Assembly (NCBI GenBank): GCA_031002005.1
Contig: CM061914.1
Span: 10,154,148-10,218,147, forward strand
Direction: 5' to 3'
Length of the DNA: 64,000 nucleotides
Source: Vandiemenella viatica
Lineage: Eukaryota; Arthropoda; Insecta; Orthoptera; Morabidae
The notes below the pieces were generated by a model, which saw only the letters and a list, made by a program, of their open reading frames with translations, was not told where the DNA came from and ran no database searches. Shown here piece after piece: positions 1 to 13,100 of the stretch (positions are counted from its first letter, which is position 1; each line of letters opens with the position of its first letter). Position numbers and translations under genes: made by a program.

Positions 1-899
1 GTGCTATCATCCCTGTTATTTGTAATGTTTGTCAATGAAATATTGAAGAACGTGGTGCAGAGCATCAGGGAAGGAAGAACAAAAGAAAAAATTTTTGGGG
101 ATGAGCAACTAGTTTGGGGAGAAGATGAAAGAGAGGTGCAGGATCAGCTGGATGTGTGGGAGAGAGTAGTTGCAGCTTACGGCATAAAGTTATCTGCAAG
201 CAAGAGTGAAGTGGTGAACACAACAAGAAATATGAAAACAGGACACACATAGGCATATCACTTAGAGGAGAGCAACTAAATAGAGTGGAATGTTTAAAAT
301 ATTTGGGAAGCTGGATTGAAGAAAATTGAGAAAACAGGATGGATATAAATGAAAAAGGAAGATGTATAGATAGATTTTTTAAGAGTATTATAGGTCTGGT
401 ATTGAGTAGGGATATTCCACAAAAAAGAGGCAATCCATAAAACATATTTTGTGCCAATTTTAACAAATAGATCAGAAACCTGGATGATGAAAGTTAGGGG
501 GCAAAGGAAGAGTACAAGATGTGGAAATTAAATTTCAGGGGGAAGGATTAACAAGAAGAGACAGAATAAGGATTGAGAATCAGGAAGTTTGGTCAAGGAC
601 GAAATCACTACAGCAGAGAATAGAAAAGTCTAAATTACAATGGTATGGGCATGTAAAGAGAATGGGAGAGGAGAAGATACCAAGGAAGATGCTGGGAATG
701 GAGCTGAGAGGAAAGAGGCCCAGGGAAGACCAAGGGACAGATGGGTGAAAGATGTTAAAAAATCTGTTGAAGAAAGAGGAGGAAATTAGATGGCAGTGGA
801 AGAAGAGAGATAGTGGTTGGAAAGGACGCGCTGGCAAGGCTTTTGTTTCCAGCAGATCCAACCAGTGGCTGGAAGCTGCTCTAGATGATGGTGATGATA
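1..899 (+). pseudogene. 3' end of a non-LTR retrotransposon (LINE), decayed
   Basis: Translation gives a broken reverse-transcriptase tail. Near base 90 the catalytic box reads FGDE where FADD would be expected. A KYLGSWIEEN-like thumb segment follows near 300. Near 635-720 comes the typical LINE C-terminus (WYGHVKRMGEEKIPRKML, then GKRPRE). The reading frame ends at a TAG at 882-884, after a segment reading FPADPTSGWKLL in another frame. A GATGATGGTGATGAT tail follows, as expected for a LINE 3' end. At least one stop (around 329) and several frameshifts make it inactive. The left end is cut by the window edge. The family level (LINE) is firm; I cannot name the clade with certainty. Confidence 0.8.
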
Positions 900-1088
900 C
901 CCCCAATATACTCCATGGTCTCATCATATTCAACATATTTCCAATTGCAGCTACAGCCCGAACCAGTTAATATGGTTCCATTAAATTTATTGTTTCCTTA
1001 AACCAGAAGATCCTTATCGCAATCATATAAGACATACTTTAAAATTAAGTTTCTGTTCATTTTAATAATATTTACTTTTATTTATAAG

Positions 1089-1150
1089 GTTGTGAACCTG
1101 AAAATTTCATCAGTATCAGCTAAAATGAGTGCTTTGAAAAAAGTTGTCGC
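1089..1150 (+). CDS. Unrecognised gene, internal exon (62 bp)
   Basis: This open 62-bp segment lies between a pyrimidine-rich acceptor (tttatttataag) and a strong donor (gtaagtg). It encodes 20 codons and two bases, which pair in phase with the first base of the next exon. An internal ATG at 1125 could in principle be a start, but the frame is also open upstream of it, so an internal exon is preferred. Confidence 0.6.
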
Positions 1151-4100
1151 GTAAGTGAATGTTCAATTCCCTAATGATATTTCAATATATTTGAAGTTCT
1201 TTGTTCTATACAAATATTTGATAATGGATGTTTCCTTCTAGTAATAGGAATTTCTCTGGACTATTTTCCCAACATTGCTTATTTATACAGCACTTAAAAT
1301 GTTTTCACTAATTGTGTGTTTTGAGAGCTGTAGAATAGCAGCTTTAAGATAACCAATATATATATTCTTTTTTACCATTCGGTGTCAGAAAGATTAATGA
1401 TTAATAAACTATGAGCATTGTGAGGCTAACTAACTATGTTATTGTAACTATAATTAGAAAGCAATGCCTGTTCCTGATATTCCCTGCCACCTTCTTTCTT
1501 ATATCATATTTAATTAGTTCGTATGGACCTTTGAATGAGACCTTTCTGTTTGTGACCTGATTTGTTTGTACAGGAATCCGTTTGTCAGTTTTTGTGCTTA
1601 ATTATTTCAGATTTGAAGCAACTGAATGGCCCAATGGGCATTACGTGCACACACTTGCCGGCCACAAGGAGGAACCGGCCAGCTACCTGTTCTGGCTGCT
1701 GTACCAAACACCAGAGCTCCCAGACCCGGCCTCTCCTCCGGGCAATCAGCTCATCACTCCAGTCGGTAAGGCCGACACGCAGTAATTAACTATCTACTAC
1801 ATAACACCAGAGCTCCCAGACCCGGCCTCTCCTCCGGGCAATCAGCTCATCACTCCNNNNNNNNNNNNNNNNNNNNNNNNNNNNNNNNNNNNNNNNNNNN
1901 NNNNNNNNNNNNNNNNNNNNNNNNNNNNNNNNNNNNNNNNNNNNNNNNNNNNNNNNNNNNNNNNNNNNNNNNNNNNNNNNNNNNNNNNNNNNNNNNNNNN
2001 NNNNNNNNNNNNNNNNNNNNNNNNNNNNNNNNNNNNNNNNNNNNNNNNNNNNNNNNNNNNNNNNNNNNNNNNNNNNNNNNNNNNNNNNNNNNNNNNNNNN
2101 NNNNNNNNNNNNNNNNNNNNNNNNNNNNNNNNNNNNNNNNNNNNNNNNNNNNNNNNNNNNNNNNNNNNNNNNNNNNNNNNNNNNNNNNNNNNNNNNNNNN
2201 NNNNNNNNNNNNNNNNNNNNNNNNNNNNNNNNNNNNNNNNNNNNNNNNNNNNNNNNNNNNNNNNNNNNNNNNNNNNNNNNNNNNNNNNNNNNNNNNNNNN
2301 NNNNNNNNNNNNNNNNNNNNNNNNNNNNNNNNNNNNNNNNNNNNNNNNNNNNNNNNNNNNNNNNNNNNNNNNNNNNNNNNNNNNNNNNNNNNNNNNNNNN
2401 NNNNNNNNNNNNNNNNNNNNNNNNNNNNNNNNNNNNNNNNNNNNNNNNNNNNNNNNNNNNNNNNNNNNNNNNNNNNNNNNNNNNNNNNNNNNNNNNNNNN
2501 NNNNNNNNNNNNNNNNNNNNNNNNNNNNNNNNNNNNNNNNNNNNNNNNNNNNNNNNNNNNNNNNNNNNNNNNNNNNNNNNNNNNNNNNNNNNNNNNNNNN
2601 NNNNNNNNNNNNNNNNNNNNNNNNNNNNNNNNNNNNNNNNNNNNNNNNNNNNNNNNNNNNNNNNNNNNNNNNNNNNNNNNNNNNNNNNNNNNNNNNNNNN
2701 NNNNNNNNNNNNNNNNNNNNNNNNNNNNNNNNNNNNNNNNNNNNNNNNNNNNNNNNNNNNNNNNNNNNNNNNNNNNNNNNNNNNNNNNNNNNNNNNNNNN
2801 NNNNNNNNNNNNNNNNNNNNNNNNNNNNNNNNNNNNNNNNNNNNNNNNNNNNNNNNCGGTTAAGGCCGACACACAGTAATTAACTATCTACTACATAACA
2901 CCAGAGCTCCCAGACACGGCCTCTCCTCCGGGCAATCAGCTCATCACTCCAGTCGGTAAGGCCGACACGCAGTAATTAACTATCTACTACATAACACCAG
3001 AGCTCCCAGACCCGGCCTCTCCTCCGGGCAATCAGCTCATCACTCCAGTCGGTAAGGCCGACACGCAGTAATTAACTATCTACTACATAACACCAGAGCT
3101 CCCAGACCCGGCCTCTCCTCCGGGCAATCAGCTCATCACTCCAGTCGGTAAGGCCGACACGCAGTAATTAACTATCTACTACATAACACCAGAGCTCCCA
3201 GACCCGGCCTCTCCTCCGGGCAATCAGCTCATCACTCCAGTCGGTAAGGCCGACACGCAGTAATTAACTATCTACTACATAACACCAGAGCTCCCAGACC
3301 CGGCCTCTCCTCCGGGCAATCAGCTCATCACTCAGTCGGTAATGCCGACACGCAGTAATTAACTATCTACTACATAACACCAGAGCTCCCAGACCCGGCC
3401 TCTCCTCCGGGCAATCAGCTCATCACTCCAGTCGGTAAGGCCGACACGCAGTAATTAACTATCTACTACATAACACCAGAGCTCCCAGACCCGGCCTCTC
3501 CTCCGGGCAATCAGCTCATCACTCCAGTCGGTAAGGCCGACACGCAGTAATTAACTATCTACTACATAACACCAGAGCTCCCAGACCCGGCCTCTCCTCC
3601 GGGCAATCAGCTCATCACTCCAGTCGGTAAGGCCGACACGCAGTAATTAACTATCTACTACATAACACCAGAGCTCCCAGACCCGGCCTCTCCTCCGGGC
3701 AATCAGCTCATCACTCCAGTCGGTAAGGCTGACACGCAGTAATTAACTATCTACTACATAACACCAGAGCTCCCAGACCCGGCCTCTCCTCCGGGCAATC
3801 AGCTCATCACTCCAGTCGGTAAGGCCGACACGCAGTAATTAACTATCTACTACATAACACCAGAGCTCCCAGACCCGCCCTCTCCTCCGGGCAATCAGCT
3901 CATCACTCCAGTCGGTAAGGCCGACACGCAGTAATTAACTATCTACTACATAACACCAGAGCTCCCAGACCCGGCCTCTCCTCCGGGCAATCAGCTCATC
4001 ACTCCAGTCGGTTAGGCCGACACGCAAGAATTAACTATCTACTACATAACACCAGAGCTCCCAGACCCGGCCTCTCCTCCGGGCAATCAGCTCATCACTC

Positions 4101-7100
4101 CAGTCGGTAAGGCCGACACGCAGTAATTAACTATCTACTACATAACACCAGAGCTCCCAGACCCGGCCTCTCCTCGGGCAATCAGCTCATCACTCCAGTC
4201 GGTAAGGCCGACACGCAGTAATTAACTATCTACTACATAATACCAGAGCTCCCAGACACGGCCTCTCCTCCGGCAATCAGCTCATCACTCCAGTCGGTAA
4301 GGCCGACACGCAGTAATTAACTATCTACTACATAACACCAGAGCTCCCAGACACGGCCTCTCCTCCGGGCAATCAGCTCATTACTCCAGTCGGTAAGGCC
4401 GACACGCAGTAATTAACTATCTACTACATAACACCAGAGCTCCCAGACACGGCCTCTCCTCCGGGCAATCAGCTCATCACTCCAGTCGGTAAGGCCGACA
4501 CGCAGTAATTAACTATCTACTACATAACACCAGAGCTCCCAGACACGGCCTCTCCTCCGGGCAATCAGCTCATTACTCCAGTCGGTAAGGCCGACACGCA
4601 GTAATTAACTATCTACTACATAACACCAGAGCTCCCAGACCCGGCCTCTCCTCCGGGCAATCAGCTCATCACTCCAGTCGGTAAGGCCGACACGCAGTAA
4701 TTAACTATCTACTACATAACACCAGAGCTCCCAGACCCGGCCTCTCCTCCGGGCAATCAGCTCATCACTCCAGTCGGTAAGGCCGACACGTAGTAATTAA
4801 CTATCTACTACATAACACCAGAGCTCCCAGACACGGCCTCTCCTCCGGGCAATCAGCTCATCACTCCAGTCGGTAAGGCCGACACGCAGTAATTAACTAT
4901 CTACTACATAACACCAGAGCTCCCAGACACGGCCTCTCCTCCGGGCAATCAGCTCATCACTCCAGTCGGTAAGGCCGACACGCAGTAAATAACTATCTAC
5001 TACATAACACCAGAGCTCCCAGACCCGGCCTCTCCTCCGGGCAATCAGCTCATCACTCCAGTCGGTAAGGCCGACACGCAGTAATTAACTATCTACTACA
5101 TAACACCAGAGCTCCCAGACACGGCCTCTCCTCCGGGCAATCAGCTCATCACTCCAGTCGGTAAGGCCGACACGCAGTAATTAACTATCTACTACATAAC
5201 ACCAGAGCTCCCAGACCCGGCCTCTCCTCCGGGCAATCAGCTCATCACTCCAGTCGGTAAGGCCGACACGCAGTAATTAACTATCTACTACATAACACCA
5301 GAGCTCCCAGACACGGCCTCTCCTCCGGGCAATCAGCTCATCACTCCAGTCGGTAAGGCCGACACGCAGTAATTAACTATCTACTACATAACACCAGAGC
5401 TCCCAGACACGGCCTCTCCTCCGGGCAATCAGCTCATCACTCCAGTCGGTAAGGCCGACACGCAGTAATTAACTATCTACTACATAACACCAGAGCTCCC
5501 AGACACGGCCTCTCCTCCGGGCAATCAGCTCATCACTCCAGTCGGTAAGGCCGACACGCAGTAATTAACTATCTACTACATAACACCAGAGCTCCCAGAC
5601 CCGGCCTCTCCTCCGGGCAATCAGCTCATCACTCCAGTCGGTTAGGCCGACACGCAGTAATTAACTATCTACTACATAACACCAGAGCTCCCAGACCCGG
5701 CCTCTCCTCCGGGCAATCAGCTCATCACTCCAGTCGGTAAGGCCGACACGCAGTAATTAACTATCTACTACATAACACCAGAGCTCCCAGACCCGGCCTC
5801 TCCTCCGGGCAATCAGCTCATCACTCCAGTCGGTAAGGCCGACTCGCAGTAATTAACTATCTACTACATAACACCAGAGCTCCCAGACACGGCCTCTCCT
5901 CCGGGCAATCAGCTCATCACTCCAGTCGGTAAGGCCGACACGCAGTAATTAACTATCTACTACATAACACCAGAGCTCCCAGACACGGCCTCTCCTCCGG
6001 GCAATCAGCTCATCACTCCAGTCGGTAAGGCCGACACGCAGTAATTAACTATCTACTACATAACACCAGAGCTCCCAGACCTGGCCTCTCCTCCGGGCAA
6101 TCAGCTCATCACTCCAGTCGGTAAGGCCGACACGCAGTAATTAACTATCTACTACATAACACCAGAGCTCCCAGACACGGCCTCTCCTCCGGGCAATCAG
6201 CTCATCACTCCAGTCGGTAAGGCCGACACGCAGTAATTAACTATCTACTACATAACACCAGAGCTCCCAGAAACGGCCTCTCCTCCGGGCAACCAGCTCA
6301 ACACTCCAGACGGTAAGGCCGACACGCAGTAATTAACTATCTACTACATAACACCAGAGCTCCCAGACCCGGCCTCTCCTCCGGGCAATCAGCTCATCAC
6401 TCCAGTCGGTAAGGCCGACACGCAGTAATTAACTATCTACTACATAACACCAGAGCTCCCAGACACGGCCTCTCCTCCGGGCAATCAGCTCATCACTCCA
6501 GTCGGTTAGGCCGACACGCAGTAATTAACTATCTACCACATAACACCAGAGCTCCCAGACCCGGCCTCTCCTCCGGGCAATCAGCTCATCACTCCAGTCG
6601 GTAAGGCCGACACGCAGTAATTAACTATTTACTACATAACACCAGAGCTCCCAGACATGGCCTCTCCTCCGGGCAATCAGCTCATCACTCCAGTCGGTAA
6701 GGCCGACACGCAGTAATTAACTATCTACTACATAACACCAGAGCTCCCAGACCCGGCCTCTCCTCCGGGCAATCAGCTCATCACTCCAGTCGGTAAGGCC
6801 GACACGCAGTATTTAACTATCTACTACATAACACCAGAGCTCCCAGACACGGCCTCTCCTCCGGGCAATCAGCTCATCACTCCAGTCGGTAAGGCCAACA
6901 CGCAGTAATTAACTATCTACTACGTAAGACCAGAGCTCCCAGACACGGCCTCTCCTCCGGGCAATCAGCTCATCACTCCAGTCGGTAAGGCCGACACGCA
7001 GTAATTAACTATCTACTACGTAACACCAGAGCTCCCAGACACGGCCTCTCCTCCGGGCAATCAGCTTATCACTCCAGTCGGTAAGGCCGACACGCAGTAA

Positions 7101-10100
7101 TTAACTATCTACTACATAACACCAGAGCTCCCAGACCCGGCCTCTCCTCCGGGCAATCAGCTCATCACTCCAGTCGGTAAGGCCGACACGCAGTAATTAA
7201 CTATCTACTACATAACACCAGAGCTCCCAGACCCGGACTCTCCTCCGGGCAATCAGCTCATCACTCCAGTCGGTAAGGCCGACACGCAGTAATTAACTAT
7301 CTACTACATAACACCAGAGCTCCCAGACACGGTCTCTCCTCCAGGCAATCAGCTCATCACTCCAGTCGGTAAGGCCGACACGCAGTAATTAACTATCTAC
7401 TACATAACACCAGAGCTCCCAGACCCGGCCTCTCCTCCGGGCAATCAGCTCATCACTCCAGTCGGTAAGGCTGACACGCAGTAATTAACTATCTACTACA
7501 TAACACCAGAGCTCCCAGACCCAGCCTCTCCTCCGGGCAATCAGCTCATCACTCCAGTCGGTAAGGCCGACACGCAGTAATTAACTATCTACTACATAAC
7601 ACCAGAGCTCCCAGACACGGCCTCTCCTCCGGGCAATCAGCTCATCACTCCAGTCGGTAAGGCCGACACGCAGTAATTAACTATCTACTACATAACACCA
7701 GAGCTCCCAGACCCGGTTTCTCCTCCGGGCAATCAGCTCATCACTCCAGTCGGTAAGGCCGACACGCAGTAATTAACTATCTACTACATAACACCAGAGC
7801 TCCCAGACACGGCCTCTCCTCCGGGCAATCAGCTCATCACTCCAGTCGGTAAGGCCGACACACAGTAATTAACTATCTACTACATAACACCAGAGCTCCC
7901 AGACACGGCCCCTCCTCCGGGCAATCAGCTCATCACTCCAGTCGGTAAGGCCGACACGCAGTAATTAACTATCTACTACATAACACCAGAGCTCCCAGAC
8001 CCGGCCTCTCCTCCGGGCAATCAGCTCATCACTCCAGTCGGTAAGGCCGACACGCAGTAATTAACTATCTACTACATAACACCAGAGCTCCCAGACCCGG
8101 CCTCTCCTCCGGGCAATCAGCTCATCACTCCAGTCGGTAAGGCCGACATGCAGTAATTAACTATCTACTACATAACACCAGAGCTCCCAGACACGGCCTC
8201 TCCTCCGGGCAATCAGCTCATCACTCCAGTCGGTAAGGCCGACACGCAGTAATTAACTATCTACTACATAACACCAGAGCTCCCAGACCCGGCCTCTCCT
8301 CCGGGCAATCAGCTCATCACTCCAGTCGGTAAGGCCGACACGCAGTAATTAACTATCTACTACATAACACCAGAGCTCCCAGACACGGCCTCTCCTCCGG
8401 GCAATCAGCTCATCACTCCAGTCGGTAAGGCCGACACGCAGTAATTAACTATTTACTACATAACACCAGAGCTCCCAGACCCGGCCTCTCCTCCGGGCAA
8501 TCAGCTCATCACTCCAGTCGGTAAGGCCGACACGCAGTAATTAACTATCTACTACATAACACCAGAGCTCCCAGACACGGCCTCTCCTCCGGGCAATCAG
8601 CTCATCACTCCAGTCGGTAAGGCCGACACGCAGTAATTAACTATCTACTACATAACACCAGAGCTCCCAGACACGGCCCCTCCTCCGGGCAATCAGCTCA
8701 TCACTCCAGTCGGTAAGGCCGACACGCAGTAATTAACTATCTACTACATAACACCAGAGCTCCCAGACCCGGCCTCTCCTCCGGGCAATCAGCTCATCAC
8801 TCCAGTCGGTAAGGCCGACATGCAGTAATTAACTATCTACTACATAACACCAGAGCTCCCAGACACGGCCTCTCCTCCGGGCAATCAGCTCATCACTCCA
8901 GTCGGTAAGGCCGACACGCAGTAATTAACTATCTACTACATAACACCAGAGCTCCCAGACCCGGCCTCTCCTCCGGGCAATCAGCTCATCACTCCAGTCG
9001 GTAAGGCCGACACGCAGTAATTAACTATCTACTACATAACACCAGAGCTCCCAGACACGGCCTCTCCTCCGGGCAATCAGCTCATCACTCCAGTCGGTAA
9101 GGCCGACACGCAGTAATTAACTATCTACTACATAACACCAGAGCTCCCAGACCCGGCCTCTCCTCCGGGCAATCAGCTCATCACTCCAGTCGGTAAGGCC
9201 GACACGCAGTAATTAACTATCTACTACATAACACCAGAGCTCCCAGACACGGCCTCTCCTCCGGGCAATCAGCTCATCACTCCAGTCGGTAAGGCCGACA
9301 CGCAGTAATTAACTATCTACTACATAACTCCTGAGCTCACTCCTCATTCACCTCAATAGCTATTGGCTGGAGAATGATGACGTCGCTTGCCAGCCATCAC
9401 TCTCAAATTAACAGCGACTAGAGATATCATTAGAAGAAATTCGAAGTTATGTTCAGTGAACTTTTAGGGACATACACAAGTCAAGTTTGCAGTTCAGCAT
9501 GTTAGAGTCTATCAAGCATGATTTTTTAAACAATTACATGATCGTCTCTGTCAATGTTTAATATGTGTATTAATACTTCTTAGTTCTTCAATCTCAGGAG
9601 ATTTTATTCACCCTAAGTAATAATACATGTCAACTTTGTATTTTGACAGACCACATCAACCTGTCATATCTTTGACCTTAAAAACTGGAACTATTCTGGA
9701 CCCATGATGATACATAAAAATTGGTCACAGACTTACACTAGTAACTTAATACAACTTCAGACTACAGAGATTATGGCTCTATTCTAGACCAAGTGATAAT
9801 GGTTTACAACTACACCAGTTACAGTTTTTTGTATTTCCTGAATGTCTGTATGATTTCTTAATAATAATTATACATGATTTCTTACCTTCCTGTTTTTTGT
9901 CATTCTTCTTCTATTAATCTCAAGAAAGGGTAAGGAAATTAAACCCATCATAAACATGTGTTCATGTTTATGTACGAATGCAAGTTTCCTGCCTCACCTG
10001 TGGTGAGATATGGGTTCACTCTTCCAAACAGAGAAACATACACATAATAAGATAGAAACTTGGGTAAAATATTTTTTTATTTTTTTTAATAATGAAAGCA

Positions 10101-13100
10101 TTTACAGGGGTTGGACAAAATAATATGAACACCTGACATTTACATACTATTGATTTGTCATTATGGTGTTGGGCCACCTTTTGCTTGTGCTTCAATAATG
10201 TTGGAGGTGGAAATCTGCTCTTTATTCTTTGCTCTAAAACTCCCCACAAATGTTCAATTACATTGAGGTCTGGCAATTGAGCTGGCCAGGGAAGAAATTT
10301 GATAATATTCTGATGCCCCTAGAACCAGGACAGAACCTTTTTGGCTTTGTGTATGGGCGCATTATCATCTTGGAAGATAGCAGTGTTTGGCAGCAGTATT
10401 CTAGTCAGAGTAAGAACTTCATCACTGATGATGTCGAGATATTCATTCGCAGTCATCCGACCAGTGATGTGAATGAAAGGACCAACTGAATACCACAATA
10501 TAGTCGCCAAAATCATAACGGAACCTCCTCCATGCTTGACTGTAGGACGCAGGCAGCCCGGATCATAGGCTTCTTTTGAGGTTCTCCATACATAAACCCG
10601 GCCATTAGTATATACAATGTGAACCATACTACATTCTTCCAATCATCAAGTATCCAGGTTTTATGATCGTGGCTACACATGTTTCGCAACTTAGCATTGA
10701 TATCCATAATAAGGGGTTTTGCAATTGCAGCTCTTCCATGAATGTTAGCTTTGTGGAGCTCCCGCCATAGTGTTTTTGTCGAAACAGTATTACTCAGGTG
10801 TGTGTTGAGTTCTGCTGTCACTTTTGCTGCAGTAGTTTTGTGTTGTCTGGCTACCATCCTTTTTAATGTTTGTCAGTTTCTGTCGGGTAATTTTCTCTTT
10901 CGCCCACCATTTCTCTTCACTGATCATGTTTTATCATGTTTTGTGTATGCTGTCATTACCATGGATACTGTCGCTCGTGAAATGTTAAACAGTTCAGTTT
11001 TATTTGTCACAGACACTCCCGCTAACCGAGATCCAACAATTTGCCCCCTTTCGAAGTCTGAGAGATCACGCATTTCACCAATTGCTTGTTATAACCATCA
11101 CAGATCAAAGCGTATAATACACTGACACATAACCTACAAGACCTGCCACGTCAACTATGCCATACACGCGCATCGCAGTATTTACACGGAAGTAGTGGTG
11201 GCAACATGCAACAACCTGTACTCTGTCGCATGGTGTTCATATTATTTTGTCCAACCTCTGTATGGGGCTACATCAGCAACTGGCTGAAGAAGGTCCTTGA
11301 GCCAAAATTTCATTTTTGTGTGTGAGTAAATTTCTGTTTCTATGCTATCCTGTCTTCTGCTGTGTTAAATGATGGCCTTTCTCTCCATTCTTAGCATAAT
11401 CACACAAACAGTACTACTTCCTGCAACTATAGCAAGTTAATTCACACCATATTTAATACGGAGTGCAAAATATGATTGTATGTTTATAAAACCTGGAAAG
11501 AAAGTTATTATAATTTTGTTGGAGAAGCAAATAAAATTTGGTGTTTCAATCAATGACTTGCGAGATGAGTCACATATTTCATGAGACATTAACAAAAAAT
11601 TGCGTTAAGCATTCAAAATTTTCCAGTAAAGGTTCCTTCCTACAAAAACAATATTCTCTCCCCAGAACTCTGAACAAAATGGATATTAAAAATTGCTAAA
11701 CAGCTATATTTGTTAATAGATTATTAGCAGACAAATGCTTTTTAGATAATCCAGACTCCCTTTGGTAACAATTCTCGTTTTGTGTAGAAAGTCTATGTAC
11801 ATGTTAATTCGGCCAACTTCAATTTTTCTTGAGGAATTAGGGACTGAACTAAATACAGCAGTGGATGGTCAGTGATATCCATGTCACCAGAAGACAGATC
11901 TGCTGATAATTCAAGTATATGGAACATGATAGGTAGTATTTACAAACCCTTCTGATACAAAAATAATTGCCATTCATTCAGAAGGATCCAGTCACAAACA
12001 TCTTGCTTTTGTCACAATTCAGAAAAATGCAGAATAGACTCTTATGTGGTTCCTGCAACTGAATTTTCAAATCATCTCAACTGTACAAAGTGGTATATAA
12101 TAATGTAAATTTTAATAAACTAGAAATTGTCTGGAGTCCTACCCGAGTTTCCTGCTCAAAGCCAAAAGTTAAGAAACCTTTCAAACATTTGCTGGAATGC
12201 TGATAGAAAATATCACAGTTTTAAATCATCCTTGAAAACACTTGGGGGGCTTGCAGCTCTCTAGGGATGGTTCAAGGGGTACAGTCTCCACCCTGATTTC
12301 CAACCAACTGAACACACAGAGACATAGTAGTCGTTTGTTTTGTTGGTGTCACGGAAATGGTAGGAGACAAATGCAGAGCCTAGATGGTGACGTAATTCCT
12401 GTTTCTGGACCTTACTGGTGTGCTGCTGCTTTAACATACTGATCGCCAGGTTCCACGCCTCACTAAGATGGTTCCTAATATCCCTGCTGATTGATAAACC
12501 AGCTGTTTTGATTTCAATATTTTCCAAAATGATGTCCCAAACATTTTTGGAATGGGCTAAAATTCTCATGTCTTCAAATTTAAATGTATGCTCCTATGTT
12601 CAGCAACCAATAATTTTTCTTCCTAACCCAGACAAACATTTCTTTCATGTTCCACACACCACTGGGTTTGTCAAATGTAAGCCCACCCACTTTCACATGG
12701 TATGTAGGAAACACACAGTATTCATAATGCAAGGTCATCCTTCACGCTGCCAACCAAGTTTTTAACCTTTACAGGTGGCCTGAAAATTGTCTTCATTCCA
12801 AGTTTACTCAAGAATCTACCTATTTTAACACTTAAAACACCCACAAACGGAAGGAAAGTTACATCATCTTTTTGTCTGTCTCTTTTACCTCATCCCCTAC
12901 TCATACTGACTTGTACTTCAAAGTCACCACCCTGAACAGTGTAACTATGGAACATAGATCTTGAAGGGAATATGACCAAAAATAACCTTGTGGTCAAATT
13001 AAACTATTTCTATAGAACTTAAAAAATAATGGTGACAATGAGGGGACGATCAGTTGCACATTAAGGAAGAAGGAAGATGGACAAAAAGATCATGTTGACA

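Noticed and set aside
1850..2872. A 340-codon minus-strand frame
   Set aside because: It is almost entirely the N gap and has no information.
1708..9328. CRISPR array
   Set aside because: The 96-bp units are contiguous with no variable spacers, the host is an animal, and the unit derives from an exon/intron boundary.
1708..9328. Protein with 32-residue repeats (96 is a multiple of three)
   Set aside because: Each unit has in-frame stops (TAA after GKADTQ, and others in the second and third frames), so no long repeat protein can be read.
12242..12765. Plus-strand frames over the Penelope remnant
   Set aside because: They are antisense shadows of the minus-strand Penelope sequence and have no motif.
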